Source: Micrococcaceae bacterium Sec5.8
GTDB lineage: Bacteria; Actinomycetota; Actinomycetes; Actinomycetales; Micrococcaceae
Assembly: GCA_039636775.1 (NCBI GenBank)
Contig: CP143429.1
Span: 1,736,001-1,800,000 of the forward strand
DNA: 64,000 bases
Direction of reading: 5' to 3'
The notes below the pieces were generated by a model that was given only the letters and a program-made list of their open reading frames with translations, was not told where the DNA came from and made no database searches. A program made the translations under genes and the position numbers. Of this stretch, positions 36,649 to 45,729 are shown in pieces (within the stretch, counting starts at the first letter, position 1; the number at the start of each line of letters is the position of its first letter).

Positions 36649-36670
36649 GTTCGAGTCCCACCTCGGGCAC
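36649..36670 (+). other. tRNA 3'-end fragment, possible attachment site
   Basis: gttcgagtcccacctcgggc plus ac has the T-loop (TTCGAGT), the T-stem 3' strand and a 7-nt acceptor 3' strand. The preceding bases (cccg) do not form the T-stem and no tRNA 5' half (gcccgag) is found upstream. It looks like the 3' tRNA copy left by an integrase-mediated insertion. Confidence 0.5.
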
Positions 36671-36708
36671 AGTGTTTCCGCAGGTCAGGGCATTTCCTGG
36701 TGTTTTTC

Positions 36709-36727
36709 GTGTGGACAGTGTCCACAC
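36709..36727. repeat. Palindrome GTGTGGAC-AGT-GTCCACAC (site 2)
   Basis: Same arms as the site at 36559, centre AGT. The two sites flank the tRNA fragment. Confidence 0.8.
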
Positions 36728-36865
36728 TCTTGCCGCTGATCTGATGTTGCGGGTGTGTGGGGTCCCGGATAGACCTATTTAGTTGTGTGCGGGAGCGGCC
36801 CTCTACGGCGGATCCGGTACCGCCCCGTGGGGCCTCCTATGGGAGTTCAACCTCGTTCGTCCTTC

Positions 36866-37110
36866 CGTTGGGTTTTCGCGTTCGCCACTTCATGGTGGTC
36901 GGGGCCGCTTACGACGTGACTTGCTGATTATTCTTTGGATGGATCCAGCTTTGCGTTCTGTCCGGATTTTCCGCTTAGATACCTGTTCATGCAGGTCTGC
37001 GGGGGGAACGGCATGACCTGACAACGGATCCGGAGCTGACCATGAGCTTGCTGAGCCTGGCCAGTCGGCAGGCGGGGCCGGCCTCGGGGGCGGGTTGTAG
37101 GAGTTGGTGG
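36866..37110. repeat. About 245-bp diverged repeat, copy 1 (pairs with 46840-47085)
   Basis: Collinear similarity with 46840-47085, including gggggaacggcatgac, tgagcctggccagtc and gcgggttg-aggag-tggtg. No clear coding frame is conserved across the whole unit. A short minus-strand frame (SKRKIRTERKAGSIQ here, SERKFRTGRNPGSIQ there) and a plus frame ending FRVRHFMVV here and FRLHHFIVA there are both partly kept. Confidence 0.65.
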
Positions 37111-37121
37111 GCTTTGCTGCC

Positions 37122-37238
37122 ATGGCCTTCCCAGGGGTCAATTTGACCGCCGCAGCCATTGTCCCCGTCATCGCAGCCTCCGGCTTCTGGGTATCCGGCA
37201 TCGCTGTCCTCGCTGTCTTGGCGGTGGGAGCAGGCTAG
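37122..37238 (+). CDS. Small hydrophobic ORF (38 aa)
   Basis: ATG at 37122 with GTAGGAGTTGG about 18 bp upstream. The product MAFPGVNLTAAAIVPVIAAS then GFWVSGIAVLAVLAVGAG is almost one continuous hydrophobic stretch. It could be a small membrane peptide or a remnant signal/anchor segment. No family recognised. Confidence 0.35.
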   Translation: MAFPGVNLTAAAIVPVIAASGFWVSGIAVLAVLAVGAG

Positions 37239-37249
37239 GTTGCCCTCAA

Positions 37250-37404
37250 TCAGATCCGGACGATCTCTGCCTCCGCCGGCGTCAACGCACGCTGGGCGAG
37301 CAGCGCGACGATGCCCCAGACCGGATCTTGACCGATCGCCTGTGCGATGGTGCGTTCGGAGATGAGTTCGCGTTCGAATTCGGCGAGGGATGTGTGTGCC
37401 CCGG
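37250..37404 (-). pseudogene. Serine-recombinase (resolvase)-like fragment
   Basis: The minus frame reads GAHTSLAEFERELISERT, the characteristic end of the resolvase catalytic domain (SLAEFERxLIxERT). It is followed by 30 residues unlike the usual DNA-binding tail and a stop at 37250. The catalytic N-terminal domain with the active serine is absent. Confidence 0.4.
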
Positions 37405-37447
37405 ACGGGTGGCTCTAACGCGGTCGGTCAGTGTCCGCACCTGACGA

Positions 37448-38812
37448 TCAGTGCGCAGCGAGAAGGGCCTCATAGTCGAGCAGCGATTGCCGGGCGTAGC
37501 TGAACGACCAGTCGACAACAGCTTCGGTGGCGGCCTCGGATTTGCCCAGGTAGCCGAGAATCTGGCCTGCCGCGGGGCTTTGCGCGTGGGCGCGTGCGAG
37601 CAGGAGTGCGCACGTGCGTACGTAGTCGAAGAACGGGACAAAGTCGAGTCCCGCCAGGTCGATCGATCCTTTCATGTCATGGAACTGGCGCACGTAGTAG
37701 TCGCGTTCGTCGGTCTGCAGATGCCCGAGGAACGGATCCGACACTGCCTGCAGCACCCGTTGGAGCTGGACCACGCGGGTACCCTGACCATGCGCTGCCA
37801 CATCCTGCGCGCTGCTGCTCGGCTGCGGGATGCCGCCGTAACGTTCCAGCACTGACTGCCCGGCCTCCTTCACCTGGAGCAGAAGCGCATCCCCGTCGGG
37901 GGACTGCAGCAATTGCAGGAAGCAACGGGTCCCTACGCTCCCGACGCCGACCACGCGGCGGGCCAGATCGGTGGGGGTGTACTGGGCCAGAACGGTGCGG
38001 ACGTCGAGACTGACCGTGCGACGGTATTCGGCGAACAGGCGCGGTACCACGTCGTTTTTCTGCACGGACGCAGTCGTCATTGCCGGAGGCTGTTCAACGA
38101 AACGCAGGCGACCGTCGTCGTCCATCTGCGTGGTGCGACGCACGGCCCGCTGATTGGTGCGCTTCCTGGCCGTCCTGATCGCGTGGTGCAGCACCTTCTG
38201 GGCGTCCGCGCTCAGGAGGCTGCGGGCGAATTTGATGTTGCTATGCATGTAGTAGCGCTCGTACGGGTTTCGTTCCAGCATCGTCGTCAGTGCGCTGCGG
38301 TACGCCCTTACGGTCCCTTGTGCTGCCTTGCGCACCTCGCGTTCCGTGTACTCGGCGTGCATTCCACCGACCACCACGCTCGTGACGAGCCGTTTGAGGT
38401 CCCAGTCCCACGGGGCCACGCCGGCCTCGTCGAAGTCGTTGAGGTCGAAGACGAGTTTGCGTTCCGGGGAGGCATAGAAGCCGAAGTTGCTGATGTGCGC
38501 GTCACCGCATGCCGCGACCACGATCCCCGAGTGCGAGTCGCAGGCGAGGTCCATGGCCATCAGCCCGGCTGTCCCTCGGTAGAACGCGAAGGGGTTCTCG
38601 AGCATGCGCTCCATCCGCAGGGGCACCAGTTCCTGGTTGCGGTCTTCGTTCTGTTCGCGGATATGAGCAACGGCGTCACGATGTGCCGTGCTCCGCTCTG
38701 CCAGTGCACTACGCCGCGTGGTCCGGCGCAGTTGGCGGCCACGGGCATACGCATCGGCACGGCTCAACTGCAACTCTTCGGGAACCGGTGCGGAGTAGGG
38801 CTCGGCAGGCAT
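37448..38812 (-). CDS. DUF2252 family protein (kinase-like fold)
   Basis: About 454 residues from the ATG at 38812 (MPAEPYSAPVPEELQL). Conserved blocks are PFAFYRGTAGLMAMDLA, VAACGDAHISNFGFYASPER, FDLNDFDEAGVAPWDWDLKR, VVGVGSVGTRCFLQLL and YYVRQFHDMKGSIDL, all DUF2252. GDAHxxNFG and DFDE resemble the catalytic/metal motifs of aminoglycoside-phosphotransferase-like kinases; the substrate is unknown. The open frame extends to 38908 but the extra residues are not conserved. Confidence 0.9.
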   Translation of the reverse strand: MPAEPYSAPVPEELQLSRADAYARGRQLRRTTRRSALAERSTAHRDAVAHIREQNEDRNQELVPLRMERMLENPFAFYRGTAGLMAMDLACDSHSGIVVAACGDAHISNFGFYASPERKLVFDLNDFDEAGVAPWDWDLKRLVTSVVVGGMHAEYTEREVRKAAQGTVRAYRSALTTMLERNPYERYYMHSNIKFARSLLSADAQKVLHHAIRTARKRTNQRAVRRTTQMDDDGRLRFVEQPPAMTTASVQKNDVVPRLFAEYRRTVSLDVRTVLAQYTPTDLARRVVGVGSVGTRCFLQLLQSPDGDALLLQVKEAGQSVLERYGGIPQPSSSAQDVAAHGQGTRVVQLQRVLQAVSDPFLGHLQTDERDYYVRQFHDMKGSIDLAGLDFVPFFDYVRTCALLLARAHAQSPAAGQILGYLGKSEAATEAVVDWSFSYARQSLLDYEALLAAH

Positions 38813-38970
38813 GAGGTCATTGTGGACGCCCGAACCCGGTTCCGCAACTATCCAGAGCGAGGTGGCGATCAGCCAGCCCTCGTTGAACGCGTATGCATCC
38901 AGGACCACTCCGTGTGGCCGAACTGTCTGCGGCTGCGCCGCGTCCCCAGCGCCATCGGCGTAGCCTACCG

Positions 38971-39471
38971 ATGCGCATGGGCAAACCCCTGGCTGAATCC
39001 CGGGGTGAGGTCGCCTACGGGGCCGAATTCCTTCGCTGGTTCTCCGAAGAGGCCGTCCGCATTTCGGGCCGCTACTGCACCGCGCCGGATGGCAGGTCCA
39101 GACTGCTGGTCACCAAACGCCCCGTGGGCCCGTGCCTCTTCATCACACCGTGGAACTTCCCGCTTGCCATGGCCACCCGCAAGATCGCCCCAGCCATTGC
39201 GGCCGGCTGCACCATGGTCCTCAAGCCCGCCAACCTCACACCCCTGACCGCACTGCTGCTGACGGAGGTCCTGATCGAAGCGGGCCTCCCCGCTGGTGTC
39301 CTCAACGTCATCCCCACCACCAGGCCAGGGGAAGTCACGGGCCCCTTGATCCGGGACAGCCGGCTGCGGAATCTCTCCTTCACAGGCTCCACCGGCGTCG
39401 GCAGGCAACCCATTGCCGACTCCTCCCACCAGATCCTTCGGACATCTATGGAACTGGGCGGCAACGTCTAG
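38971..39471 (+). pseudogene. Succinate-semialdehyde/aldehyde dehydrogenase fragment
   Basis: Starts abruptly at MGKPLAESRGEVAYGAEFLR (normally about residue 90 of GabD-like enzymes). It runs through GPCLFITPWNFPLAMATRKI, KPANLTPLTALLLTEVLIEA and LSFTGSTGVGR. It stops right after SMELGGN, where TAG replaces the usual continuation. The catalytic Glu of ELGGN is present but the catalytic Cys domain is gone. Both ends are deleted. Confidence 0.85.
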
Positions 39472-39588
39472 CGTTATCTCAAACATGCTTGTATGATTTA
39501 GTGAGTCGGCAGCCGTGACAGATATAGATCCCGTCCAAGTTTGGAACGCCGCCCGCACCCCCGAGTCCCTACTCCCTGGAGTTCCACC

Positions 39589-40614
39589 ATGCCCGCAAAC
39601 CTCGACCAGACCGCCGGTTCAGCCCCTGCCCAGCCCAGCCGCCGGCCTCGGCGCAAACGGCTCCTCCGCGCGACCGGGTTGATGGCGTTGGGCCTCGCCG
39701 GGTTGCTACTGGCTTCAACCGCAACAAACCTCATCGTGGAGAAAGTCGAAAAATCCAATGCCGTCGCATACGGAGAAAAAGTCCAGATCAGCGAGGGTGC
39801 TATCAACGTCACACGCACCGGCGATACAGGCCCGACGCTTGTCCTGATCACCGGGCTTGGAACCCCGGCCCCGGGACTGGATTTTGCGCCACTGATCCGG
39901 GAGTTGGGCGGCTATCAGGTCGTTGCCGTGGAGGGGTTCGGTTACGGCTACAGCGACATGACCGCCAGGCCCCGAACCGTGGAGAACATCACCGAAGAAC
40001 TTCATGAAGTAATAGGAAAGCTCGGCATAAGGGGTCCCTATACACTCATCGGGCACTCGATTTCCGGTTTTTCGACTCTGTACTATGCAAACAAATATCC
40101 CGGCGAACTGAACGCAGTCATCGGCATCGATCCCACCGTCCCTTCCGGCAAGGCGTCGGTAGCAGCTTCGCCCGGCCCCGCGGAGGCAACCGCAACGGAC
40201 TACTCGTGGGCGCACATTCCTTCCACGACCGGACTGATCCGGTGGGCCGCGGGTCTGGGCTACGGAGAACCCGGGGGCGACGGCTTCACCACAGCTGAAC
40301 GTGAGCAAATGCGCCAGATGACCAGCTGGAATTTCGGCAACCAGGCCGTCACCGACGAAACGTTCCGGGTAGGGGAGAACGCCACGAAACTTCAGGCCGT
40401 CCGATACCCCAACGATCTTCCTGTGCTCGACTTTTTATCCCAGGAGACCATGAACCAGCAGCCGGACTGGCGCGCTGCGCATGAACGCCAGCTGGCCAAC
40501 GTGACACGCCACGAGCTTGTCGTCCTCGACGGAGCACACTACCTGCACTGGACACATTCCAAGGTTATGGCAGAGAAAATTCGGGACTTTCTGAGCAAGG
40601 TGGGCGTGGTTTAG
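39589..40614 (+). CDS. Membrane-anchored alpha/beta hydrolase
   Basis: 341 residues from the ATG at 39589 (CTGGAGTTCCACC upstream). There is a Pro/Arg-rich cytoplasmic start, one helix (LLRATGLMALGLAGLLLAST, residues 24-43), then an alpha/beta hydrolase domain. It has PTLVLITGLGTPAPGLDF (oxyanion region), the nucleophile elbow TLIGHSISGFSTLYYANKYP with catalytic Ser, and VVLDGAHYLHWTHSKVMAEK with the catalytic His. It probably acts outside the membrane on an unknown ester or lactone. An in-frame start at 39541 is possible but without anchor logic. Confidence 0.85.
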   Translation: MPANLDQTAGSAPAQPSRRPRRKRLLRATGLMALGLAGLLLASTATNLIVEKVEKSNAVAYGEKVQISEGAINVTRTGDTGPTLVLITGLGTPAPGLDFAPLIRELGGYQVVAVEGFGYGYSDMTARPRTVENITEELHEVIGKLGIRGPYTLIGHSISGFSTLYYANKYPGELNAVIGIDPTVPSGKASVAASPGPAEATATDYSWAHIPSTTGLIRWAAGLGYGEPGGDGFTTAEREQMRQMTSWNFGNQAVTDETFRVGENATKLQAVRYPNDLPVLDFLSQETMNQQPDWRAAHERQLANVTRHELVVLDGAHYLHWTHSKVMAEKIRDFLSKVGVV

Positions 40615-41462
40615 CACCCAAGCTCGCGGCCGGAGATTGCCAACTTAGGCCTTCGGCCGGCGCGCTCTCAGCGACGGCCCAAGTCGATTATGCATCTCTT
40701 CCCATTTCGCTTGATCGATGCGTGCCTCGAGAATCTGGCGGTGGTCCAGATGAGATTCAGCGCAGCGATGAGTTCACCTACCCTCGGCTGGTGCTGAGAA
40801 GATACGCCTTTGTGGGGGCGCCTTGGATAGGAGACTGTCGCAACGACTGTGTAATGGCCGAGGCCGTGGACGGGGTCAATCAGTCCGTCCACGGACGGGA
40901 CACACAGCGGGGCGAAACTGCTCAGAATAAGCAGGCGGGTGCCCGGCTCAACCGGCCCTGAAATTCCAGGGACCCCTGAAGCAATCACGGGTCACTCGTC
41001 GAACCGGGCGGGCGGGAAGATCATGAGCACCGTTACCCCACCACGTGGGGGAGAACCCAGTTGCTATCGATGGTCGGAAGGACTTCGCCGGGCGCTCATT
41101 ACTGTGCTCGAGCGGAGAGAAGATTTACCCCTAACGGGCAGGATGTGCCCGGTGAGAATACGTGAGATCTGGCGCCATGGGCACATGAGTATCCCCAGCC
41201 TAAACGCAGGAACCAAGATGCAGGGAAGGCTCCGGTGCCGTTGCTGTGTCCGTGCGTATCTAGGATCGCTCCTCTCGGGCCACCGGCCCAGCGTCCACGC
41301 ATGATCGGCGGCAAATAGCTCTGCCGCCCGAAGGAACCAATGCTTGGCTGCGAGCGATGAACGGAGCCGTGTCACCCTGGCCAAACGGGTTCGACCCTGC
41401 TTTCTGGACAGCGTAAAGGCCGCACCTGGGTGCCGGTCGGGCCGTCTGGGTGGGCTCCAATC
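40615..41462. other. Eroded spacer, no intact gene
   Basis: One piece looks protein-derived: on the minus strand 40645-40773 reads LDHRQILEARIDQAKWEEMH then NRLGPSLRARRPKA-stop. It is like the natural C-terminus of a cytoplasmic protein, but it is preceded by a stop. The remaining 700 bp holds only short unsupported frames. Confidence 0.4.
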
Positions 41463-42285
41463 AAGTTGACACAATCATTCGTGGCGGGTGCCACCATCTT
41501 TTCGCTGTCAACGCTCTTGGCCGGTATTGCACCAAATGAGACCTTCCTGGTTGGTACCCGTGCGCTGCAAGGACTCGGTGCGGCCATTCTGAGCCCCGCA
41601 GCACTCTCACTTGTGCTTGGCGCTGATCGGGGATGGCTCTCTCTGGAAGTCATTTGGGGGACGGGTATCAGTGTGGGCCTCTTTGCGTACTTCCTTAGAT
41701 GCGAGCGCCGGGCTGCCGATCCGATCGTTCCCTCGACCTTGTTCCGCGACCAATCGGTGGCGGTCGGTGCACTAGTCGGCTTCCTCGGTGGAGCGGTGTG
41801 TCAATGGCCCATAGTTTGTGCCCATGGGCGGCCAGCAAGAGTGCCCGCTGGGCGGGTTCAAGCGATCGTTGCTTCTTCTGCCGCGCACTGTTCGCGCGCT
41901 GGGTCCTGAGCGGACTTTGACGGTAGGGGCTGCTACTGCTGACAGGAGGCCACTTGTGGCTCTCTCGAGGGTCGTCGGACGTTTCATATTCAGTGGATGT
42001 ATTGCCGGGTCTGCTTTTGGCCGCAGCGTGAGTCGCTTTGAGTTTCACACCATCCACGATGGCGGTGTTGCCGTTTTCAGCGCAATCATGGCGGCCGGAA
42101 GCCAAAGCGATTCGATAGAAAACGGATTCCGACGCGCATTCGCGGCGGCCGGCACGTTGGCGATGTCTGCAGCAATCATCGCTTTTCTCTTTCTCCGCCC
42201 AGTGAAAAGACACGTGGACCAGCCATCGAAGGTGCCCGCAACCGACCTTGGAAAAGCAACCGCGGGCGTGGGAAACGGGGATTGA
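41463..42285 (+). pseudogene. DHA2-type MFS multidrug transporter, deleted and interrupted
   Basis: 41463-41800 reads FSLSTLLAGIAPNETFLVGT and RALQGLGAAILSPAALSLVL (MFS motif C region). It jumps (deletion) to GISVGLFAYFLRCERRAADP and PSTLFRDQSVAVGALVGFLG. About 200 bp of unrelated sequence follows. From about 42040 the C-terminal helix appears in another frame (NGFRRAFAAAGTLAMSAAII). The gene is convergent with the TetR gene at 42331, a typical drug pump/regulator pairing. Confidence 0.75.
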
Positions 42286-42330
42286 CGCCCCGGCAACTCG
42301 TCGCCACAACGTAGCGCGTCTCCAGTTATT

Positions 42331-42960
42331 TTAGGTCTCGCTCAACGGGTTGCGTTTGTCTGAATTCCGAATCGGCTCCGGGGCGGGAGTGAGAAGAGCG
42401 CAGATGGTTGACGGGAGGATCCTTGTTGCGTCGGCTTCGTTCAGACGTCCCGCCCGAATTTCGGCGGCCGCGCTATGGAGGATGGCATAGAAGCACGCCG
42501 CCTGCCACGCGAGAGGCTGATCGGCGCGGAAGAGCCCTTCACCTCGGCCTTTTTCCAGCACGAACATCACCCGGGCAAGCGGTTTGTCATGGTGCGCCCG
42601 GATCTGGTCGGACGACAAATAGCGTTCGGCCGCGGCCAGCAGAGAGTTGAACTGGTACAGGACCCGCCACGATGACTGGACGAGCTCGCTCAAGGTCATC
42701 CAGGTGTCCTGCTCAACGTCTACTGCTTCGAGTTCGGCTTCGGCGCGCTCCATGGTCCTCTCGAAGACGGCACTAACTAGCTCTTCCCTGGCTGTGAAAT
42801 GTCCGTACAAAGTGACCCGGCCCACTCCTGCAACGCGGGCAATCTCGGACATGCTTGCCCCGGGATTTTCCCCCAGACAGATCAAGGCCGCATCGATGAT
42901 GGCGTCCCTGTTCCGGACGGCGTCCACCCGCTTTGCTCGCTCTTTCTGTACATCAGACAC
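42331..42960 (-). CDS. TetR-family transcriptional regulator
   Basis: The 209-residue protein has an N-terminal HTH: RDAIIDAALICLGENPGASM, SEIARVAGVGRVTLYGHFTA and REELVSAVFERTME. The helical ligand-binding C-terminal domain includes QPLAWQAACFYAILHSAAAE. The neighbouring MFS pump is a pseudogene, so this may be an orphan regulator. ATG at 42960. Confidence 0.9.
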   Translation of the reverse strand: MSDVQKERAKRVDAVRNRDAIIDAALICLGENPGASMSEIARVAGVGRVTLYGHFTAREELVSAVFERTMERAEAELEAVDVEQDTWMTLSELVQSSWRVLYQFNSLLAAAERYLSSDQIRAHHDKPLARVMFVLEKGRGEGLFRADQPLAWQAACFYAILHSAAAEIRAGRLNEADATRILPSTICALLTPAPEPIRNSDKRNPLSET

Positions 42961-43056
42961 GAGGCCCTCTTATCTCCACTACTCAAACAGTTTTGTTCAG
43001 TTTACCAGTGCGGTATGATCGGCGACCGTGAGACGCCTCAGGTACCAGCTGCGCTA

Positions 43057-43320
43057 CACCAGCTCCATGAACCAGCCGCGCTTGTCTTCAATGGTCGTCC
43101 GCGCACAGCCGGTCAAGAGTGCCGCCCGGCGTAAGGGGATTTTCAGTTCCAGCATCGACCGGTAGGTGGCCATCAGTGTTTCCTGGACCGGGGCCCGTGC
43201 GGCAGATCCTCGGAGGCGCTCTCTAACAACGCCTGTAGTTTTCCCATCAGATCCAGGGCTGTCTCGGTCTTCTTCAACCGGCTCTCAGCCTTGATCCACC
43301 TACGGTAATCGGGGCTCCGT
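43057..43320 (-). pseudogene. IS3-family orfA/orfB relic
   Basis: The minus strand reads PDYRRWIKAESRLKKTETAL, DLMGKLQALLESASEDL (OrfA coiled coil end) and a stop. A TGATG junction follows (43173-43175), then MATYRSMLELKIPLRRAALL, TGCARTTI (OrfB start). It has the same gene organisation as the intact IS3 elements here but a clearly different sequence. It breaks off at 43057. Confidence 0.6.
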
Positions 43321-43394
43321 CGGCGGTTTAAACCGAGAATGCCTGTCTTTCGCGGAAAATGGGGTTTGTCTAGAACACCTTTTCACCGAAAAGA

Positions 43395-43706
43395 GTGAGC
43401 ATAGGCCTGTGGGGGGCGATGTTCTTCGGCTACATGCCAGACCCTCCGGTCGTTGAAGACCTGCGGGTAGGCAGGCTCTTCATCTTCGCCGCAGCGGTGG
43501 CTTCCCTGGCGGCGGCTGCCTTGTCCGTATTTCTCAGGCATCCCCGCTGGGTTATTGCCTTCGTTGCTACGCCAGCCATCCTGGTCGGCGTAGCATCGCT
43601 CCTTGCACCCGCCAGCCTGATCCGGCACGTGGCCGCAATGGTCGCGTTTCCCCTGGCCATTGCCGGTCTCTACCAGGGGCTGCGGCGCCGGTCGCGGTCG
43701 AAGTGA
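43395..43706 (+). CDS. Hypothetical small membrane protein (3 TM), possibly 5'-truncated
   Basis: A 103-residue frame from a GTG. Three hydrophobic helices (about residues 27-47, 50-70, 76-95) and a basic tail QGLRRRSRSK. No motif recognised. The region just upstream is an IS3 relic and there is no convincing ribosome-binding site, so the natural start may have been lost. Confidence 0.45.
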   Translation: MSIGLWGAMFFGYMPDPPVVEDLRVGRLFIFAAAVASLAAAALSVFLRHPRWVIAFVATPAILVGVASLLAPASLIRHVAAMVAFPLAIAGLYQGLRRRSRSK

Positions 43707-43721
43707 AGGCTCCAGCGGGCT

Positions 43722-44055
43722 AGCTCAGGAACGGCTCCCACATGGCGCGCATGGTTGCCGTGCGCTCGGCAAGCCAGGACCGGACGGCCGGTTCGTCCTC
43801 TTCCGTCACCTTGGCCTCGACAGACTGGTTGTACGCTTTGCCCTGCATGATGAAAAACAGGGACAGCCGGTGGTGGGCCGTCGGAAACAGGTCCGGGTCG
43901 GTCCGGTGCAGCGCCGTCCATGACCTGCCGGTAGGGGCCTTGGAAGGCCCCTACGCGAGGTCCCAGTGGTAGTTGGTATCCCACCGCCAGGAGGCCCACA
44001 CCGCGGCACCGAGGCAGATGGCTCCTAACAGGACGCGTACTGCTCTTGGGTTCAC
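43722..44055 (-). pseudogene. Small membrane-anchored protein gene interrupted by a palindromic insert
   Basis: The GTG at 44055 overlaps the stop of the upstream DUF6326-type gene (GTGA). It encodes VNPRAVRVLLGAICLGAAVW then RWDTNYHWDLA, then TAG at 43950-43952. The same frame continues after the stop with TALHRTDPDLFPTAHHRLSL, FFIMQGKAYNQSVEAKVTEE and WLAERTATMRAMWEPFLS-stop. The nonsense codon lies inside a 24-bp perfect palindrome (43931-43954). Removing the palindrome-containing segment would rejoin plausible protein. Function unknown. Confidence 0.6.
43931..43954. repeat. 24-bp palindrome gtaggggcctt-gg-aaggcccctac
   Basis: 11-bp perfect arms with a 2-bp centre inside a reading frame that it terminates. 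Confidence 0.9.
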
Positions 44056-44567
44056 GCTTGCGGCAGGGCGCGATCGGCCTCATGGCTGGTCGGCATGGTC
44101 GGCATGGTCGCCGACGGTGCGGTGCGGGGCCAGGTCCAGGCGGCGCGCAGGATGAAGGCCAGGATCAGCACTTCGACTCCGATAGTGAGGGCGTAGTAAA
44201 AGGCGTAGTCCCAGGACGCCCCTGCCGCGTTGAACACCATGACGGGGATGTACAGCGATGCAACGACGAGGTTCGTGGCGCGGTTCACACGGGCGGGCAG
44301 CGTCATGGAGAGCATGATCATCAGGGCCGGGATCGCGATAATCACGAAGAAAATGGACATCAATGTCCCGCTGATGTTGAACTCGAAGATGACGCCACCG
44401 CGAATTAAGTCGATTTCGCCGGGCTGGTAGAGGTGGTAGTAGTCGATGTAAATGACGAGGAACATGAGGCTGGTCCAGGCTGCCGCGAGCTTGGCCTGCA
44501 CGGGGATCGGTGGGTTGTCGAGCAAATTCGGGATTTTCGTTCGGATGGTCATCGGTTGGTCTTTCAA
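44052..44567 (-). CDS. DUF6326-type four-helix membrane protein
   Basis: The 171-residue protein has four helices (about residues 27-45, 65-90, 95-118, 125-147). The motif MFLVIYIDYYHLYQPGEID after the first helix is the feature I associate with DUF6326. Function unknown. ATG at 44567 or 44552; CTCTTGAAAGACC lies upstream of the first. Translationally coupled to the interrupted gene at 43722. Confidence 0.65.
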   Translation of the reverse strand: MKDQPMTIRTKIPNLLDNPPIPVQAKLAAAWTSLMFLVIYIDYYHLYQPGEIDLIRGGVIFEFNISGTLMSIFFVIIAIPALMIMLSMTLPARVNRATNLVVASLYIPVMVFNAAGASWDYAFYYALTIGVEVLILAFILRAAWTWPRTAPSATMPTMPTSHEADRALPQA

Positions 44568-44615
44568 GAGGAGCGGTCCGTCCGCCGGAGTGGCGGCAGG
44601 TCTGGGAGTGCATAC

Positions 44616-45689
44616 TTACGGGTTGGGTCGTTCTCGTCGGTCCGGTCCTAAGACGGTGATCACGACCTTCCCTCGGGTGTGGCCGGCCCCGACGTAGCGG
44701 AGGGCGTCCGCTGCTTCGTCGAGGGGGTAGGTGCGGTCGATGACCGGCGTGACCTGCCCGGTCGCGAGGAGGTCGGCCAGGGTGAGCAGGTCCTGGCGCT
44801 TCTCGACCGACAGGAAGGGCCTCAGCTGCTGACGGGTGAACCCGGACAGCACGCGCGCTTTGACGATCCGACCGAGGGGGCCGAGCCAGCGGCCGCCGCG
44901 TCCGCTGTTGGGGATGAGGGTGCCGGTGGGCGTCAGCGCTCGGCGGACATCCGCCAGCGGCTGGGCTTCCACATTGTCGAGGATGACGTCGTAGCGCTTC
45001 TCGGTGCGGGTGAAGTCGGTCCTCGTGTAGTCAACGACGTGGTCGGCACCGAGCGACCGGACCAAGTCGACGTTGCCGGTGCTGCACACACCCGTCACCT
45101 CGGCGCCAAATGACTTGGCGATCTGTACGGCGAAGGAGCCCACGCCGCCCGACGCGCCCGTGACCAGCACCGTCTGGCCCGGTTGAACGTTCGCGATCTC
45201 GCGCAACGCCTGTAACGCCGCCATGGCCGACGTGGGCACCGCTGCCGCGTCCACGACCGACACGTTGGCGGGCACGGACACAAGGTTGTCCGCCGGGACG
45301 CAGGCGTACTCCGCGAGCGTTCCAGCGGTGCTCCAGCCGAACACCTCGTCGCCGGGGCGGAGAGCGGTGACATCCTTCCCGACCGCTGCCACCACACCAG
45401 CGAGGTCCCTGCCAGGGATGCCGTGGCGCGGCCGGCGGAGCCCGAACGCCAAACGCACCACGTACGGCTCACCGGTCATGACGAAGTAGTCCCCAGGGTG
45501 TACCGAGGCCGCGCCCACGTGGACGAGCACATCGCCTCGACCGGGCAGCGGTAAGCCGACCTTGGACGACTCGAGAACTGAGGGAGGGCCGTAGCGGCGC
45601 TGAACGGCGGCCCGCATCGTCGCCGGCCCGGCCGGACTCGCCTCCGGCGCCCGGCGTGCTCCGGCATTCGATCGCTGTTCGCTTCCCAC
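44616..45689 (-). CDS. NADPH:quinone oxidoreductase-like (MDR superfamily)
   Basis: A zinc-free medium-chain reductase of 357 residues. PPSVLESSKVGLPLPGRGDV gives the N-terminal GroES-like domain. GHGIPGRDLAGVVAAVGKDV corresponds to HGIPGRDLAG here. VLVTGASGGVGSFAVQIAKS is the NADPH-binding motif, and GHTRGKVVITV forms the C-terminal strand. The start is the GTG at 45689, because GAGGAGG lies 6-8 bp upstream; the open frame extends further but across the operator region. It is divergent from a TetR gene and probably its target. The substrate is an unknown quinone or enone. Confidence 0.9.
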   Translation of the reverse strand: MGSEQRSNAGARRAPEASPAGPATMRAAVQRRYGPPSVLESSKVGLPLPGRGDVLVHVGAASVHPGDYFVMTGEPYVVRLAFGLRRPRHGIPGRDLAGVVAAVGKDVTALRPGDEVFGWSTAGTLAEYACVPADNLVSVPANVSVVDAAAVPTSAMAALQALREIANVQPGQTVLVTGASGGVGSFAVQIAKSFGAEVTGVCSTGNVDLVRSLGADHVVDYTRTDFTRTEKRYDVILDNVEAQPLADVRRALTPTGTLIPNSGRGGRWLGPLGRIVKARVLSGFTRQQLRPFLSVEKRQDLLTLADLLATGQVTPVIDRTYPLDEAADALRYVGAGHTRGKVVITVLGPDRRERPNP

Positions 45690-45729
45690 AGAGGCCTCCT
45701 CACGTCCGAGCCGCGACTCTCGCTGGCTC

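Noticed and set aside
36601..36670. Complete tRNA gene
   Set aside because: Only the T-loop and acceptor 3' strand are present; no 5' acceptor strand, D-arm or anticodon arm can be folded.
36471..36725. Minus-strand open frame containing ARGGTRTGFQPLKTLDSRP
   Set aside because: The ARGGTRT pattern is the well-known artefact of translating the antisense of a tRNA 3' end; no start signal or family supports a gene.
37913..39247. Plus-strand 444-codon open frame spanning DUF2252 and the ALDH fragment
   Set aside because: It runs antisense through a conserved DUF2252 gene and then out of frame with the ALDH remnant; no family-like sequence.
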